Assembly: GCA_016711345.1 (NCBI GenBank)
Contig: JADJTD010000012.1
Coordinates: forward strand, 1 to 46,317
From: Chloracidobacterium sp.
GTDB taxonomy: Bacteria; Acidobacteriota; Blastocatellia; Pyrinomonadales; Pyrinomonadaceae
Reading direction: 5' to 3'
DNA: 46,317 nt
The notes under the pieces were generated by a model. It worked only from the letters and a program-made list of their open reading frames with translations, was not told the DNA's origin and ran no database searches. A program made the position numbers and the translations under genes. Below are positions 14,829 to 23,397 of this stretch, in pieces; position 1 is the stretch's first letter, and each line of letters starts with the position of its first letter.

Positions 14829-16862
14829 CTATGAAGCGGCTGTGATAAGTCCGACGATGGCACCTTCCTGACGCGATGCGGCGGTTGCCGATGCGTTTCC
14901 GATGTCGTGAACAACGATGTCAAATCGCTGCGTGCCCTTGATCTCGATCTGGTCGTTGGCAAAGCGTGAATGCTCGCTGGTCGCGATCGTCACTTCTCGG
15001 CGTGTGCCGAGGCTTGCGGCTTTCGACAGGTCGCCGAACAATGCACAGACCTGGCTGTTTGCCTCGGCCTTTGGCATGACCTGCGTGTAAACCACGCGAT
15101 AGCCCATGAACCGCTGATTGCGTGCATCCTCGATCTCGGAAGCCGTGTTGCCGCCCGCAGCGAGTGCGAGCTTGACCATCACGTTCCAGTAGAACGAGCG
15201 ATGAACGAACCACGCCGCACGGTCGCTGTCCGCGTACTGCGGCAAGTGTCCGACGACGCCTTCGAAATCAACCAGGGCGAGTTCGCTATAAAGGTTGCCC
15301 GAACCTACCTGCAATCCGGCGATGTTGGCGATGGTTCCCGAAAGGTCTTTCAGTCTGTTAGTCGCACCCTTGATGCCGCCGTAGGTCGATGTTCCGTCAC
15401 CGATGAATCCGCACTCGTCTTCTTTCTTGGCGAAGGCGTATGCGATCTCGTTGGCAACTGTGTCGCCAATGCTGATCGCCGAGTCTTCGTTAAGCTCACT
15501 CGAGATGCGGGTCAGTGCGATCAGCTTCTTGGCCGAAAGCGAGACCTGATCCCATGCCATCGTCGATTCGGTCAATGCCGATTCTTCGTTGGCAAAATAT
15601 GCCGTCACGCCGCCGATCTGTCGCGGGTCAGTGCGGTCGCTGGATGACATCGGCACGATCTTCGCGTTCTGGCGAAATACGCCGTAGCTTTCGCGAAGCA
15701 GGATGAGATCGGTTCCGAATTCCTCTGGAACGAGAAAGCCGCCTGTTTCGTTGACGCCCTCGGCGAACGATCGGACGATGCCTTTCTCGATGCAGAATTG
15801 GCGGGCGGATTCTTTCGCACCCTCTTTTCCTGCAACGCCGATGAACCACTGTCCAAAGCGAAACGCCTTTTCAGCATCACCGCCGAAACCACGAACGGCT
15901 CCGTGCTGCGGCAGGCTGCGTGCCAGCTCGGTTCTCTCGTTGGTCGGAACCGGTGCGGGCGGAACGAATGTCGATTGCGGCATCTGCTTGCGGGCAAACG
16001 CCTTGAATTCAGCGATTGTCGGCTCGCCGGCGGTCTCATCGAGCAATCGCTTCTGATGAAACGCGTGCTCAAGCTCTGGCTTGCCAAGTGCGGCGGCCGT
16101 CTCGCGAATTTCCGTCTTGACCGTTTCACGGGCAAGTAGTTCAGCGGCTCGTTGATTTTTGGCCTCTTCGGCTGCAATCTCTTCTGGTGTCATTTTTTTA
16201 TCTTCCTTTTGGTGTGAAATTGCCCGCTGTTGCGAGGCTTCTAGAACTGTGAGAGCTTCGTCGACCTCGGTCGTGTCCAGCTCAAGCTTGTATCGAATCG
16301 TGCGGTCAGCATTCTCTTCATCTTCGATCGAACGGCCGACGCCGACGCTGATGTCGGCAGGGACGGCGACTATCGAAACTTCGTATGGCTCCCAGTCGTC
16401 AGCGGTGTAAACCCGCTCGGCACCTTTTTTGTCCGATTTGAGATTGAGGTCCCAGATCATAAAGCCGACCGAGACGTTTTGGCGGATGCCGGTGCGAACG
16501 TCGTTAAAAACTTCTTGTGCCCGTGCCGATTCGCCAAAGCGAACGGTGCAGCGGGCGATGCCTTCTTTTTCGTTGAATTCGTATTTCTCGATCACACCGA
16601 CAACATCGCGTGTGTCGTGATCCATCAGCAGCGGTGCGCCGCTGTCGAGCCGCTGCGTGCGGACATTCTTCTTGCCCATTCGCAGTTCGATCGCTCCGTA
16701 GTACCAGTTATCGACCGGCTTTGTCGAAGCAAACGCAAGCTCGACCGTCCGCGAATCTGCATTCACATCCTCTTCGCGGATCTGAAACGCGAAGTCGCTG
16801 CGCTGCATCTTCCCGTAAACTTGCTGGCGAACCTGGTCGATTGAATTGCGGTCTTGAGGCAT
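14829..16862 (-). CDS. fused prohead protease and HK97-type major capsid protein
   Basis: 677 residues. Residues ~20-190 are an HK97-type prohead protease (S78): candidate catalytic His82 in LLMDHD and Ser131 in RQNVSVGF, then EVSIVAVPAD. Residues ~225-300 are charged and helical, scaffold/delta-like. From ~370 (NETGGFLVPEEFGTDLI) to the end is the capsid fold. An internal ATG at 16193, preceded by AAGGAAG at good spacing, could give a separate 454-residue scaffold-capsid product. Met19 is an alternative first start, as no clear ribosome site precedes 16862. It would self-cleave during head maturation. Confidence 0.93.
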   Translation of the reverse strand: MPQDRNSIDQVRQQVYGKMQRSDFAFQIREEDVNADSRTVELAFASTKPVDNWYYGAIELRMGKKNVRTQRLDSGAPLLMDHDTRDVVGVIEKYEFNEKEGIARCTVRFGESARAQEVFNDVRTGIRQNVSVGFMIWDLNLKSDKKGAERVYTADDWEPYEVSIVAVPADISVGVGRSIEDEENADRTIRYKLELDTTEVDEALTVLEASQQRAISHQKEDKKMTPEEIAAEEAKNQRAAELLARETVKTEIRETAAALGKPELEHAFHQKRLLDETAGEPTIAEFKAFARKQMPQSTFVPPAPVPTNERTELARSLPQHGAVRGFGGDAEKAFRFGQWFIGVAGKEGAKESARQFCIEKGIVRSFAEGVNETGGFLVPEEFGTDLILLRESYGVFRQNAKIVPMSSSDRTDPRQIGGVTAYFANEESALTESTMAWDQVSLSAKKLIALTRISSELNEDSAISIGDTVANEIAYAFAKKEDECGFIGDGTSTYGGIKGATNRLKDLSGTIANIAGLQVGSGNLYSELALVDFEGVVGHLPQYADSDRAAWFVHRSFYWNVMVKLALAAGGNTASEIEDARNQRFMGYRVVYTQVMPKAEANSQVCALFGDLSKAASLGTRREVTIATSEHSRFANDQIEIKGTQRFDIVVHDIGNASATAASRQEGAIVGLITAAS
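16193..16211 (-). promoter_or_regulatory. internal ribosome binding site within protease-capsid gene
   Basis: On the minus strand AAAGGAAG lies about 7 nt before an in-frame ATG (16193-16191) that begins MTPEEIAAEEAKNQ. The spacing is ideal, better than the site at the gene's own start. Translation from here would yield the capsid protein with its delta region but no protease, like nested starts in other head operons. Confidence 0.6.
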
Positions 16863-16865
16863 AAG

Positions 16866-16894
16866 AAAAAGCCGCCGGAATTACCCGACGGCTA
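16866..16894 (-). terminator. hairpin with T run just upstream of capsid gene
   Basis: On the minus strand AGCCGTCGG pairs with CCGGCGGCT (one G-T pair), with a 6-nt loop, followed by TTTTTC and then the ATG at 16862. It looks like a Rho-independent terminator, yet stands in what would be the capsid leader, so an attenuator or an mRNA-end stabiliser is also possible. Confidence 0.6.
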
Positions 16895-16917
16895 CAACAT
16901 TAAAAAAAATCAAATGC

Positions 16918-16942
16918 AATTAAATTTTAGGGGGGGATAAAT
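16918..16942. repeat. 25-bp G7 motif, copy 1 (upstream of capsid gene)
   Basis: On the plus strand it reads AATTAA, then ATTTTA, seven G and ATAAAT. The same 25 bp, with one difference, recur at 25332-25356 before the endolysin gene. Here the motif lies between the portal-operon terminator and the capsid gene, where a promoter is expected. On the coding strand it reads ATTTATC7TAAAA. Role unproven. Confidence 0.6.
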
Positions 16943-16965
16943 ACACCTGATCTTGTACCCAAACG

Positions 16966-16997
16966 CACGAAAAGCCCGATATATCGGGCTTTTCGTG
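16966..16997. terminator. bidirectional terminator, 32-bp perfect palindrome
   Basis: CACGAAAAGCCCGATA is followed at once by its exact reverse complement, giving a GC stem flanked by A and T runs on both sides. It lies 24 bp after the portal stop codon and should end the terminase-portal transcript, making the capsid gene depend on its own promoter. Confidence 0.88.
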
Positions 16998-17020
16998 TAA
17001 CAAATGGTTTCGTCTGTTTT

Positions 17021-18607
17021 CTAGCTAACAAATTCGTGATCGTGGCCGTTTGTTAGCTCGCGTTTTTTCGGCGGAACTTCCTCGTCATCATCGTCCGTAT
17101 CGTCATCGTCAGACTCTTTCGGCTTCTCTGCTGGAGCCTCCGAGGTCTGCTTCGGAGCATAAAGCTCATCGATGTCAGTTCCGGTAACTTCCTGAGCAAG
17201 TTCTTTATCGGCTGCCCATTGCTTGAGAAAGTCTGCATAATCTTCGCCGCCTTCGGCGTGAACCCTGCTCGGCGTGGTAAGACGGTTTTGCAAACGAAGC
17301 ACGTCGGTCTGGGCGTCCTTCGTTGGATCGACATAGGCAAATCCGCGCGGCTGCCATGCCGGGTTTTGGATCTCGTTAAATTGAGCGGCCGTGATATCGA
17401 GTTTGCCGTGAAGCCATGCTCGAAATACCCACGCGTGAAAAACGCGGCGGCACAATGTGTTTGCATAAAATTCCTGATCGCTCTTGCAGCGTTCGCGAAA
17501 TTCGCCGAGGCCTCCGCGCGACGATGAAAAGTTGACAGCCTTCCAGTTTCCCATCAGCAAGAAATACGGCACTCGAAGAGCGGTCGCGACATCCATGTCG
17601 AGCGTTTCTTTGAATGCTGGATGGTTCTGAGTCGGATGATCTGGCTTGAATTGCTGCAGTTCCCATCCCGGTAGCATCTGCGTGATCGCAAGCGGCGATG
17701 AGTCGATCAGTGGGTTTGTCTCGTTGCCGTCGTCAGTTTCCTTGCCTGTGAATTGTGCCTCGGCATCGCCGGAGGTATTTTTGAGGATCGCAAATTGATT
17801 CGCGCTCACGCGCGAGGCCATCGTCACGCTTTCAACATAGCTGTAGGTGTTTTTCGCCGGAAGCAAAGCGGGAGCGAGTTCCGGAACTCCGTGCACTTGC
17901 GAAGCGTCTTCGAGAATTCGAAAGCCGTGGATCATCTGCTCGGCTGGAATTCGTGTGCGTGTCCGCGATCGGTTCCGCGTGAACATCATCTCGCTCGTCG
18001 GAGTCGTCAGCCAATATGCGACCGGTTTGTCCCTGGCGTCAAATTCGATCGACATTATGATGCGATTGCCGTCCGTCCGCGTGTCATTATAGGTGAAATC
18101 GAACCATGTCACATCCCAGACCTTGAGCGAAAATCCATATTCATTGTCGGCATCGATCATCTGGATCAGAAAAGCACCGTCGCGTTCGCGCTGTGTGAGG
18201 CATAGGTCTTGAACGCCTTTCCAGTCGAGGTTTCCGGCGAGTGTGCAAGTTTCCGGCTGTCCCCATTTCCAAAACTCTTCCTCGACGTGCTGATTGAGTT
18301 TTACGTTGAGTTTGCCATTGCCTTTTCGGGCTCGCGATTGCAGTTGAATGCCTTTGCGTCCAATGACATTCGCACGCATCAACTGCAAATAGCTGGCGAT
18401 GTGCAAATAATCGCGAGCGGCGATGCGCGAGCGGGCGATCAGCGTCGATAGCGAAACCTTTTGCTCGTAATTCGCACCGGTCGGCGTCGTCGGCCAGTCG
18501 GCGTTGAGACGTGTGCGTTTCGCAGCCGCATAAGCTCGTTCGTTTTTTGGCGGAAACAATGCGTCCCAAATCCTGACCGACAGTTTCTTTTTCTTTTGTT
18601 TATTCAT
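17021..18607 (-). CDS. portal protein (lambda gpB family)
   Basis: 528 residues. The pattern KRTRLNADWPTTPTGANYEQ, then TLIARSRIAARDYLHIASYL, NVIGRKGIQLQSR and DGAFLIQMI matches lambda-type portals (Phage_portal_2). The C-terminus is highly acidic (SDDDDTDDDDEEVPPKKR). It forms the DNA entry ring at a head vertex and docks the terminase. Its ATG overlaps the stop of the upstream gene by 8 nt, and the order terminase, small protein, portal is that of lambda. Followed by a strong terminator. Confidence 0.93.
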   Translation of the reverse strand: MNKQKKKKLSVRIWDALFPPKNERAYAAAKRTRLNADWPTTPTGANYEQKVSLSTLIARSRIAARDYLHIASYLQLMRANVIGRKGIQLQSRARKGNGKLNVKLNQHVEEEFWKWGQPETCTLAGNLDWKGVQDLCLTQRERDGAFLIQMIDADNEYGFSLKVWDVTWFDFTYNDTRTDGNRIIMSIEFDARDKPVAYWLTTPTSEMMFTRNRSRTRTRIPAEQMIHGFRILEDASQVHGVPELAPALLPAKNTYSYVESVTMASRVSANQFAILKNTSGDAEAQFTGKETDDGNETNPLIDSSPLAITQMLPGWELQQFKPDHPTQNHPAFKETLDMDVATALRVPYFLLMGNWKAVNFSSSRGGLGEFRERCKSDQEFYANTLCRRVFHAWVFRAWLHGKLDITAAQFNEIQNPAWQPRGFAYVDPTKDAQTDVLRLQNRLTTPSRVHAEGGEDYADFLKQWAADKELAQEVTGTDIDELYAPKQTSEAPAEKPKESDDDDTDDDDEEVPPKKRELTNGHDHEFVS

Positions 18608-19199
18608 CGTAAACCCTCATATTGATCGTCTGCATGATCGGCTTTCCATTTCGAGACCGTTCGGCGGCCAGTTCATTTGCGTAGATCGCGGCGTATTTGT
18701 CACGCGTTTTCATCGTCTCTTCGCGCGACGCACGCACGACCTTTTTCGATCCCGACGGCGTCGAGACCTGATATTCGACGGTTTTGCCGTCGGACGTCAG
18801 CATTCCGGCGTCGATCGAGTCGATGATCTGCTTTGCCGTCGAACGCGTTTCGATGGTCGCCGTCGATGTCGGATCAAAACCAAGAATGACGCGAGTGCGG
18901 CCTTGCCCGATCCTGATCTTGTTTGTCGAGTCGGCGATCTCCGTCAACCACGCCTGCCATGTGTACCATCCTGCGACGGTCATCAGCACGGTCTTTGTCG
19001 CCGGAACCGTGATGTCGAACGCCGAACCGTCGGCGACAACCTCAGTTCCCCAAGCGGCATTAAATCCAACGCCGGGACCGCGAAAATAATAATTCAACTG
19101 CCAGAGCGTCGCCGGATAATCATCGTAAGATTTTGTCCATTGAACTTCTTCTCGCGTCGTGATGACGGTCGGCTCGATCGTTCGTGTTGTTGCTGTCAT
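18600..19199 (-). CDS. protein in gpW position between terminase and portal
   Basis: 199 residues. The N-terminal ~100 residues contain WQLNYYFRGPGVGFNAAWG and VLMTVAGWYTWQAWLTEI, seen as a beta domain; the C-terminal half (TAKQIIDSIDAGMLTSDGK, ASREETMKTRDKYAAIY) resembles the small helical head-tail joining protein gpW. Lambda keeps gpW in exactly this place, but at 68 residues. So this is probably a gpW-like domain with an N-terminal addition. ATGA overlap with terminase. Confidence 0.6.
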   Translation of the reverse strand: MTATTRTIEPTVITTREEVQWTKSYDDYPATLWQLNYYFRGPGVGFNAAWGTEVVADGSAFDITVPATKTVLMTVAGWYTWQAWLTEIADSTNKIRIGQGRTRVILGFDPTSTATIETRSTAKQIIDSIDAGMLTSDGKTVEYQVSTPSGSKKVVRASREETMKTRDKYAAIYANELAAERSRNGKPIMQTINMRVYDE

Positions 19200-21169
19200 G
19201 GTCTGTATCCCTCAAATGGATTGTTCTTCGTTAAACTGCCGCGAAACGGCAAAACTCTCGGCGTTGGCGTTGTCGGCGTTGTCGGCGGTTCGTCCGGGGA
19301 GTTGTCAAGCATTTCTTGACTACTCGTTTCGTCACGCTCCACAACCTCGCCATGAGCCAGCCTTCGCCTGGCGATCGCTTCATAATTCGGCGGAAAGATC
19401 GCCCTGGCCGCGAGTGCGTAAACCCTGACGTCGAGGGCTTCGTTGCGGACGCCTTTCGCGACCGGCTCATAGACTCGATAAGTTCGCCCGCCGCGAATGT
19501 GCGTCACCATCCGCTCGCTGCAGAGCTGCTTTTTGTGAGCGTCTTCGTTGTACGGCTGGCGATCCGGAAAATGACAGTAACCGGGACCGGGCTTCTCGAC
19601 CTTGAACGCGGAGTAAATATCATCCTTCGCTGCGTTCGTGCCGACCGGGAATAGCCTGACCTTCGGGCCGCGACTTGTGACCGTTGGTTTTGCGAGCAGC
19701 GGAGCGACCGGACCGCCGATGCCTTTCACTGCAAACCATCGTTTCTTCGCGTATTTCTTGCAGAATTTTGCGACGACGGTCGAAAGGTAGCCGTAATCGA
19801 CGCCGACGCACTGGATGCGAAACGCAGGCGTTCCGGCAACGCCCGGAAACGATCCCATCAGAAACGCAGCCAGCTCGTCCCAAACGCTCGCGAGAGCCTC
19901 GGTTTCTTCGTCCGCTTCGTCGTCGTTCGTGACCTCGATGCCCGGCGAGCCGTAAAAAACCTTGTAATCTATCGACCACGATTCGTGATCTTTTCCCCAG
20001 CCGACTATCTCGCACTCAAGACGATCTTTCTGCACATCGACGCCTGCGGTCAACATCAAAACGCCGGGCGGCACGACGGCCGGATATTCTTCGAGGTTCC
20101 AGGTCAGGTCTTCGTACTCGATCTGCTCGACCGGCTTCCAGACCTCGCCGAGAACGGTGTTTGTATAAACCTCGAGCTTTGCCATCGACTTTTTCGATTC
20201 GAGAAAATCGACGATCATCCTTCCCCAACTTACAAAAGGCGAATAGATCTGATTGATGCGAAACGATGCGACGCCGTTAAATTCCTTCGCCGCCCGCCAG
20301 TAACCTTTCGCCAGCATGTCCTCGCGGTCAAATTCCTCGATCATCGCGGCACAGTGTTCGCAGAGATAATATGGCGATTCCGGCGAGTCTTTGTCCCATT
20401 TCAGCCCGAAGGACGTTTCCTTTCCGCCGAATTTCAGCGTCTGAAACTCTTCGCAATGCGGACACGGCACATAAAACTCACGCTGATCGCCGCGTTCAAA
20501 GTCGTGCGAGATGTCCGCACAAGTTTCGCCCGCCTTCGAACAATCGCACCGACGCGGCGTCGAGTTTTTAATGATCAGTTCTTCGCCGTCGTAGGTCTTT
20601 GTTCGAGCCTCGCCGAGCTTGACGGCGTCGCCTTCATTCGTCGGCTTGTACGCGGCCTTCTCGTCAAACGCAAGCACCTGAGCGGGACGCGACGACAGCT
20701 CGGCCGGCGATGTCGCCCACACGATGTAAAGCCCGCCGCCGGGAAAGCGTTTGACGTTCTGATTATTGTCTTGAGATGTTTGATAAATCGCGTTTTTCAG
20801 TTCCGGCGTCGCACGCACCATCGAGTCGAACGATTCCTGCGTCCACGCCTTTGCCTTGTCTTCTTTTTCGGCACAGTAAATGATCTCGGTCGGCGCCAGA
20901 TGAATGCGTTTGCCGATGATATTGTTCAGCATCTCGGTCCCGCCAACCTGCGAAGATTTTTGAAAAATGATCTCGCGAACAAACGGATCGTCCGCACAAG
21001 CCATGATCTCCGTCAAAAACGGCAAAGTATCGTTCGACCATTTGCCCTTGCGCGAACCGCGATCGACAAACCGAAACGTCTCAGCCCACTCAGGCGTAGT
21101 CATCTCGTCCGGTATCGCAAGATCGATGCCAGCTTGTACGGCCTTTAATGCTGTTGACGAATAGGTCAT
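19196..21169 (-). CDS. terL: terminase large subunit (GpA family)
   Basis: 657 residues. The ATPase has a Walker A-like KSSQVGGTE at about 71-79 and Walker B VLAFDE at 165-170. A cysteine-rich zinc-ribbon-like segment follows (CDCSKAGETC, CPHCEEF, CEHC), then a nuclease region with TAGVDVQKDRLECEIVGWG and CVGVDYGY. This is the lambda gpA type (Phage_GPA), normally linked to cos cutting. It drives DNA packaging with the small subunit. ATG overlaps the upstream stop (TAATG) and the end overlaps the next gene by ATGA. Confidence 0.96.
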   Translation of the reverse strand: MTYSSTALKAVQAGIDLAIPDEMTTPEWAETFRFVDRGSRKGKWSNDTLPFLTEIMACADDPFVREIIFQKSSQVGGTEMLNNIIGKRIHLAPTEIIYCAEKEDKAKAWTQESFDSMVRATPELKNAIYQTSQDNNQNVKRFPGGGLYIVWATSPAELSSRPAQVLAFDEKAAYKPTNEGDAVKLGEARTKTYDGEELIIKNSTPRRCDCSKAGETCADISHDFERGDQREFYVPCPHCEEFQTLKFGGKETSFGLKWDKDSPESPYYLCEHCAAMIEEFDREDMLAKGYWRAAKEFNGVASFRINQIYSPFVSWGRMIVDFLESKKSMAKLEVYTNTVLGEVWKPVEQIEYEDLTWNLEEYPAVVPPGVLMLTAGVDVQKDRLECEIVGWGKDHESWSIDYKVFYGSPGIEVTNDDEADEETEALASVWDELAAFLMGSFPGVAGTPAFRIQCVGVDYGYLSTVVAKFCKKYAKKRWFAVKGIGGPVAPLLAKPTVTSRGPKVRLFPVGTNAAKDDIYSAFKVEKPGPGYCHFPDRQPYNEDAHKKQLCSERMVTHIRGGRTYRVYEPVAKGVRNEALDVRVYALAARAIFPPNYEAIARRRLAHGEVVERDETSSQEMLDNSPDEPPTTPTTPTPRVLPFRGSLTKNNPFEGYRP

Positions 21170-21654
21170 TATTTTTGATCGATGAACGCCGCAAAATTAC
21201 TCTTCAACATCTTCATGATCCGGTCGCTGTCGGCCTTCAAAACCTTTTTGACCTCTATCAGATTTTTTGCCTTCGCGAGCTTCATCGCGATGCGTTTCGG
21301 CTGCCTGACCGTGTATTCCTGATAGATCGCACCGACGATGCTCTGCACGAGCACCGTCATCTCGGTTCGCTCGACCAGTTCGCCGCGTGCCTCGGCGAGT
21401 TTTAGTTCCTTGAGTTCGTAGGTTGCACGCAGGTCGCGAAGTTTTGCCGCCGAGATCGAATCTTTTGCCGACAGCAGGGCAAATTTCACCTCTTCGCTAA
21501 AGCGGTAAAGCGTCAGTTTTGCTTCAACAAGCACCGGCTCATAACCAAGATCGTCGAGCCGAGACTTCACCGTCGCACGGTCGAGCTTGCACCGCTTCGC
21601 GATCTCACTGATCGAGATGTCTTCGAATTCGATTTTCACCGCAGCTTGAGCCAT
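21169..21654 (-). CDS. terminase small subunit (Nu1-like)
   Basis: 161 residues from the ATG at 21654, preferred because it overlaps the preceding stop (TAATG). The N-terminus has a helix-turn-helix (ISISEIAKRCKLDRATVKSR LDD), then a coiled region and a basic C-terminus. Such proteins bind the packaging site and recruit the large subunit. Directly upstream of terL, TAATG-coupled. Identification from HTH plus position. Confidence 0.75.
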   Translation of the reverse strand: MAQAAVKIEFEDISISEIAKRCKLDRATVKSRLDDLGYEPVLVEAKLTLYRFSEEVKFALLSAKDSISAAKLRDLRATYELKELKLAEARGELVERTEMTVLVQSIVGAIYQEYTVRQPKRIAMKLAKAKNLIEVKKVLKADSDRIMKMLKSNFAAFIDQK

Positions 21655-21893
21655 TATTTGATTTTTTTCATGTCGAGATAGGCGCCGAGCCACTGATAAA
21701 GCCTGATAGCCTCTTCATCGGTCAAGTCAATGTGAAAGTGGAGATCGCGGAACGTGTCCGGCGTGAAAAGCATCGTCGGATAGCGCTCGTCCACTTCCGA
21801 GATGTCGCCGTCAAAGTCCCATGAAATGCTGAGTTGGTGCACCGTACCTTCATCTTTAATTTTTGCGATACCGTAGTTTTCTTCTATATTCAT
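21654..21893 (-). CDS. small acidic hypothetical protein
   Basis: 79 residues, acidic, with LSISWDFDGDISEVDERYP and LFTPDTFRDLHFHIDLTDEE. No known motif. TAATG-coupled to the terminase small subunit, so co-translated with packaging genes. Confidence 0.6.
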   Translation of the reverse strand: MNIEENYGIAKIKDEGTVHQLSISWDFDGDISEVDERYPTMLFTPDTFRDLHFHIDLTDEEAIRLYQWLGAYLDMKKIK

Positions 21894-21901
21894 CTCTTAT
21901 T

Positions 21902-22513
21902 TTATGACCGTGCCTTTAACCTAGCCATTGTCGTTGCAACGCCCGCGTCGATGTTTTTCGCGAGATTGCGGTCTACGACTTTCCTGATCGGCTTTTCCCA
22001 GATGTCGGCTTTTTTCTGTTTTGCTTTCGGTGTCAAAACGTACATCGGCACCCAGCCTTTTGCACCGCCGAGATCGGCATAGAGCAGCTTTGTGCCGTTG
22101 TCGTTCTCGACTATCGCCGCCTTGCCCGAGGCTATCAACGCTTTCGGCCTGTGCTCGGCACGGATGCGGCTGCCTTTGTTCGGCCGGGCAAATTTCGTCG
22201 GCACGGCGATGTGATTGCCAAGCGGAAACTTTGTCGCTCCGGCCTCGTGCATCGGTAAGAACTTCGCAGTGGTGTAAATTGTGGCCGTAGGTCGATACTG
22301 GTCGCCGCGTGCGATGGTCACTTTTATACCGATCGGCGAATTCGTCAGCCACGCATTGCGGATCGTAAACGTCCCGCGCAGATTTGCGACGACCGCCGCC
22401 TGAGCTTCCTTGGCGGTTTTGGTCACGCCTATCGCGATGCCGTTTTTCATGTATTTTATGATTCTTTCGGCAGACGGCGGGCGTTGAACGAGTTTTGCGG
22501 ACATCTTGAACAT
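21902..22513 (-). CDS. possible minor tail/virion protein (gpZ-like)
   Basis: 203 residues, basic. The helical N-terminus (AKEAQAAVVANLRGTFTI) followed by NAWLTNSPIGIKVTIARG, FLPMHEAGATKFPLGNH and IAVPTKFARPN recalls gpZ-like tail completion proteins. Unusually it lies upstream of the terminase, away from the neck genes. It starts after AGGA. Family match is tentative. Confidence 0.5.
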   Translation of the reverse strand: MFKMSAKLVQRPPSAERIIKYMKNGIAIGVTKTAKEAQAAVVANLRGTFTIRNAWLTNSPIGIKVTIARGDQYRPTATIYTTAKFLPMHEAGATKFPLGNHIAVPTKFARPNKGSRIRAEHRPKALIASGKAAIVENDNGTKLLYADLGGAKGWVPMYVLTPKAKQKKADIWEKPIRKVVDRNLAKNIDAGVATTMARLKARS

Positions 22514-22521
22514 TTCATTTC

Positions 22522-22911
22522 CTAAGTCTCGACCGATGTCACAAAGACGCCGGTCAAATTATTATTGCGGGAGATCCCAACGACGTAATATTCATAATTG
22601 TTCGGCGAGTTGATCATCTTAAAAACCTTTCTCTGTCCGAGGTGCGTGATAAATGCTGTTCTTAGCTCACGATAACGTTTGCCGACGGCCTGGCCTTGCG
22701 AAACGGTCTGCGACGCGATGGTGTGATCCATGAACGTGTCGAAATCCAACTGCTCCTGAAAGCCGAGCCGCGTGAGATCCTTCATCGTCGCCGAAGTCAC
22801 CGCACCTTTCCGCCTCGCAGTCGGCAAAAATACCTGCCAAAAATCATCCGTTTCCGAAAGAAAATTCAGCCCTTTCACCAATTTTTCAAGTATTTCAGCC
22901 GTTTTCGTCAT
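22522..22911 (-). CDS. NuiA-like nuclease inhibitor
   Basis: 129 residues. The sequence follows the NuiA family plan: an N-terminal ILEKLVKGLNFLSETDDFWQ, a middle helical part, an ELRTAFITHLGQRKVFKM segment and a C-terminal YYVVGISRNNNLTGVFVTSVET, compared with the family's ending of the type vGl.T..VET. NuiA of Anabaena blocks a non-specific sugar nuclease. In a phage it could protect injected or replicating DNA from a host nuclease, or serve another protein-binding role. It heads the packaging operon behind a hairpin (22919-22939). Confidence 0.65.
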   Translation of the reverse strand: MTKTAEILEKLVKGLNFLSETDDFWQVFLPTARRKGAVTSATMKDLTRLGFQEQLDFDTFMDHTIASQTVSQGQAVGKRYRELRTAFITHLGQRKVFKMINSPNNYEYYVVGISRNNNLTGVFVTSVET

Positions 22912-22918
22912 AAATTTT

Positions 22919-22939
22919 GAGGGAGTTAGTTACTCCCTC
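22919..22939. promoter_or_regulatory. 8-bp stem hairpin in leader of nuclease-inhibitor gene
   Basis: GAGGGAGT and ACTCCCTC, with the loop TAGTT, form a perfect stem 7 nt before the ATG at 22911 on the minus strand. No other ribosome-binding sequence is close to the start, so the hairpin may control translation; alternatively it is an operator, since GGGAGT is also the end of the 22-bp element at 880-901. Confidence 0.5.
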
Positions 22940-23001
22940 GATCCAATTCAGCGAGGCGAGATAGCCAATAGCACCTCATTTATAATTGGATTTCCGCCCT
23001 T

Positions 23002-23397
23002 TCAGGCGAACTGTTTTGTCAATTTTCTACAAATACCCGCAATGATCGCCGCCGTTCGTTGCTGATAGTTCGTCGGTGTCAATCCCGTTGGCGGTCGCGG
23101 TTTGCGTCGGACTTCCCTTTGCGGCATCTTGTGTCGCTGATGCCATACGCTGTTGACTTCCATATCCGGCAACGTGTCGAAGTAAACGATTCGCCTGTTC
23201 TTTTTTTGCAAGTCTAAGCATTTGAATTTTGCCGATATAAAAAGCCAGTTTCGGTTTACGGTAACAGGCGGTTTTTCAATGATTCTCGTAAAAACTTCCT
23301 GTGATATATCCTCTGCGTCTTGCCAGTCATTGAGCATCGAAAAGCAGTAAGTCGTGATCTGCTTGTTATGTTTGAGATAAAGCCCCTCAATATCCAT
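23002..23397 (-). CDS. sigma-70 region 2 protein (ECF-like, no region 4 seen)
   Basis: 131 residues. Residues 1-70 fit sigma-70 region 2 of ECF-type factors: LYLKHNKQITTYCFSMLNDW, DAEDISQEVFTRI and NWLFISAKFKCLDLQKKNRR, the last being the -10 recognition helix and its basic end. The C-terminal ~60 residues are basic with no recognisable region 4, and none is found in the other frames. It could redirect host RNA polymerase to late promoters or act as a co-activator or inhibitor. It lies between lysis genes and packaging genes. Confidence 0.75.
   Translation of the reverse strand: MDIEGLYLKHNKQITTYCFSMLNDWQDAEDISQEVFTRIIEKPPVTVNRNWLFISAKFKCLDLQKKNRRIVYFDTLPDMEVNSVWHQRHKMPQREVRRKPRPPTGLTPTNYQQRTAAIIAGICRKLTKQFA

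Noticed and set aside
19985..21148. Open frame of 387 codons on the plus strand opposite the terminase gene
   Set aside because: Arginine-rich, no domain, fully antisense to a firmly identified gene.
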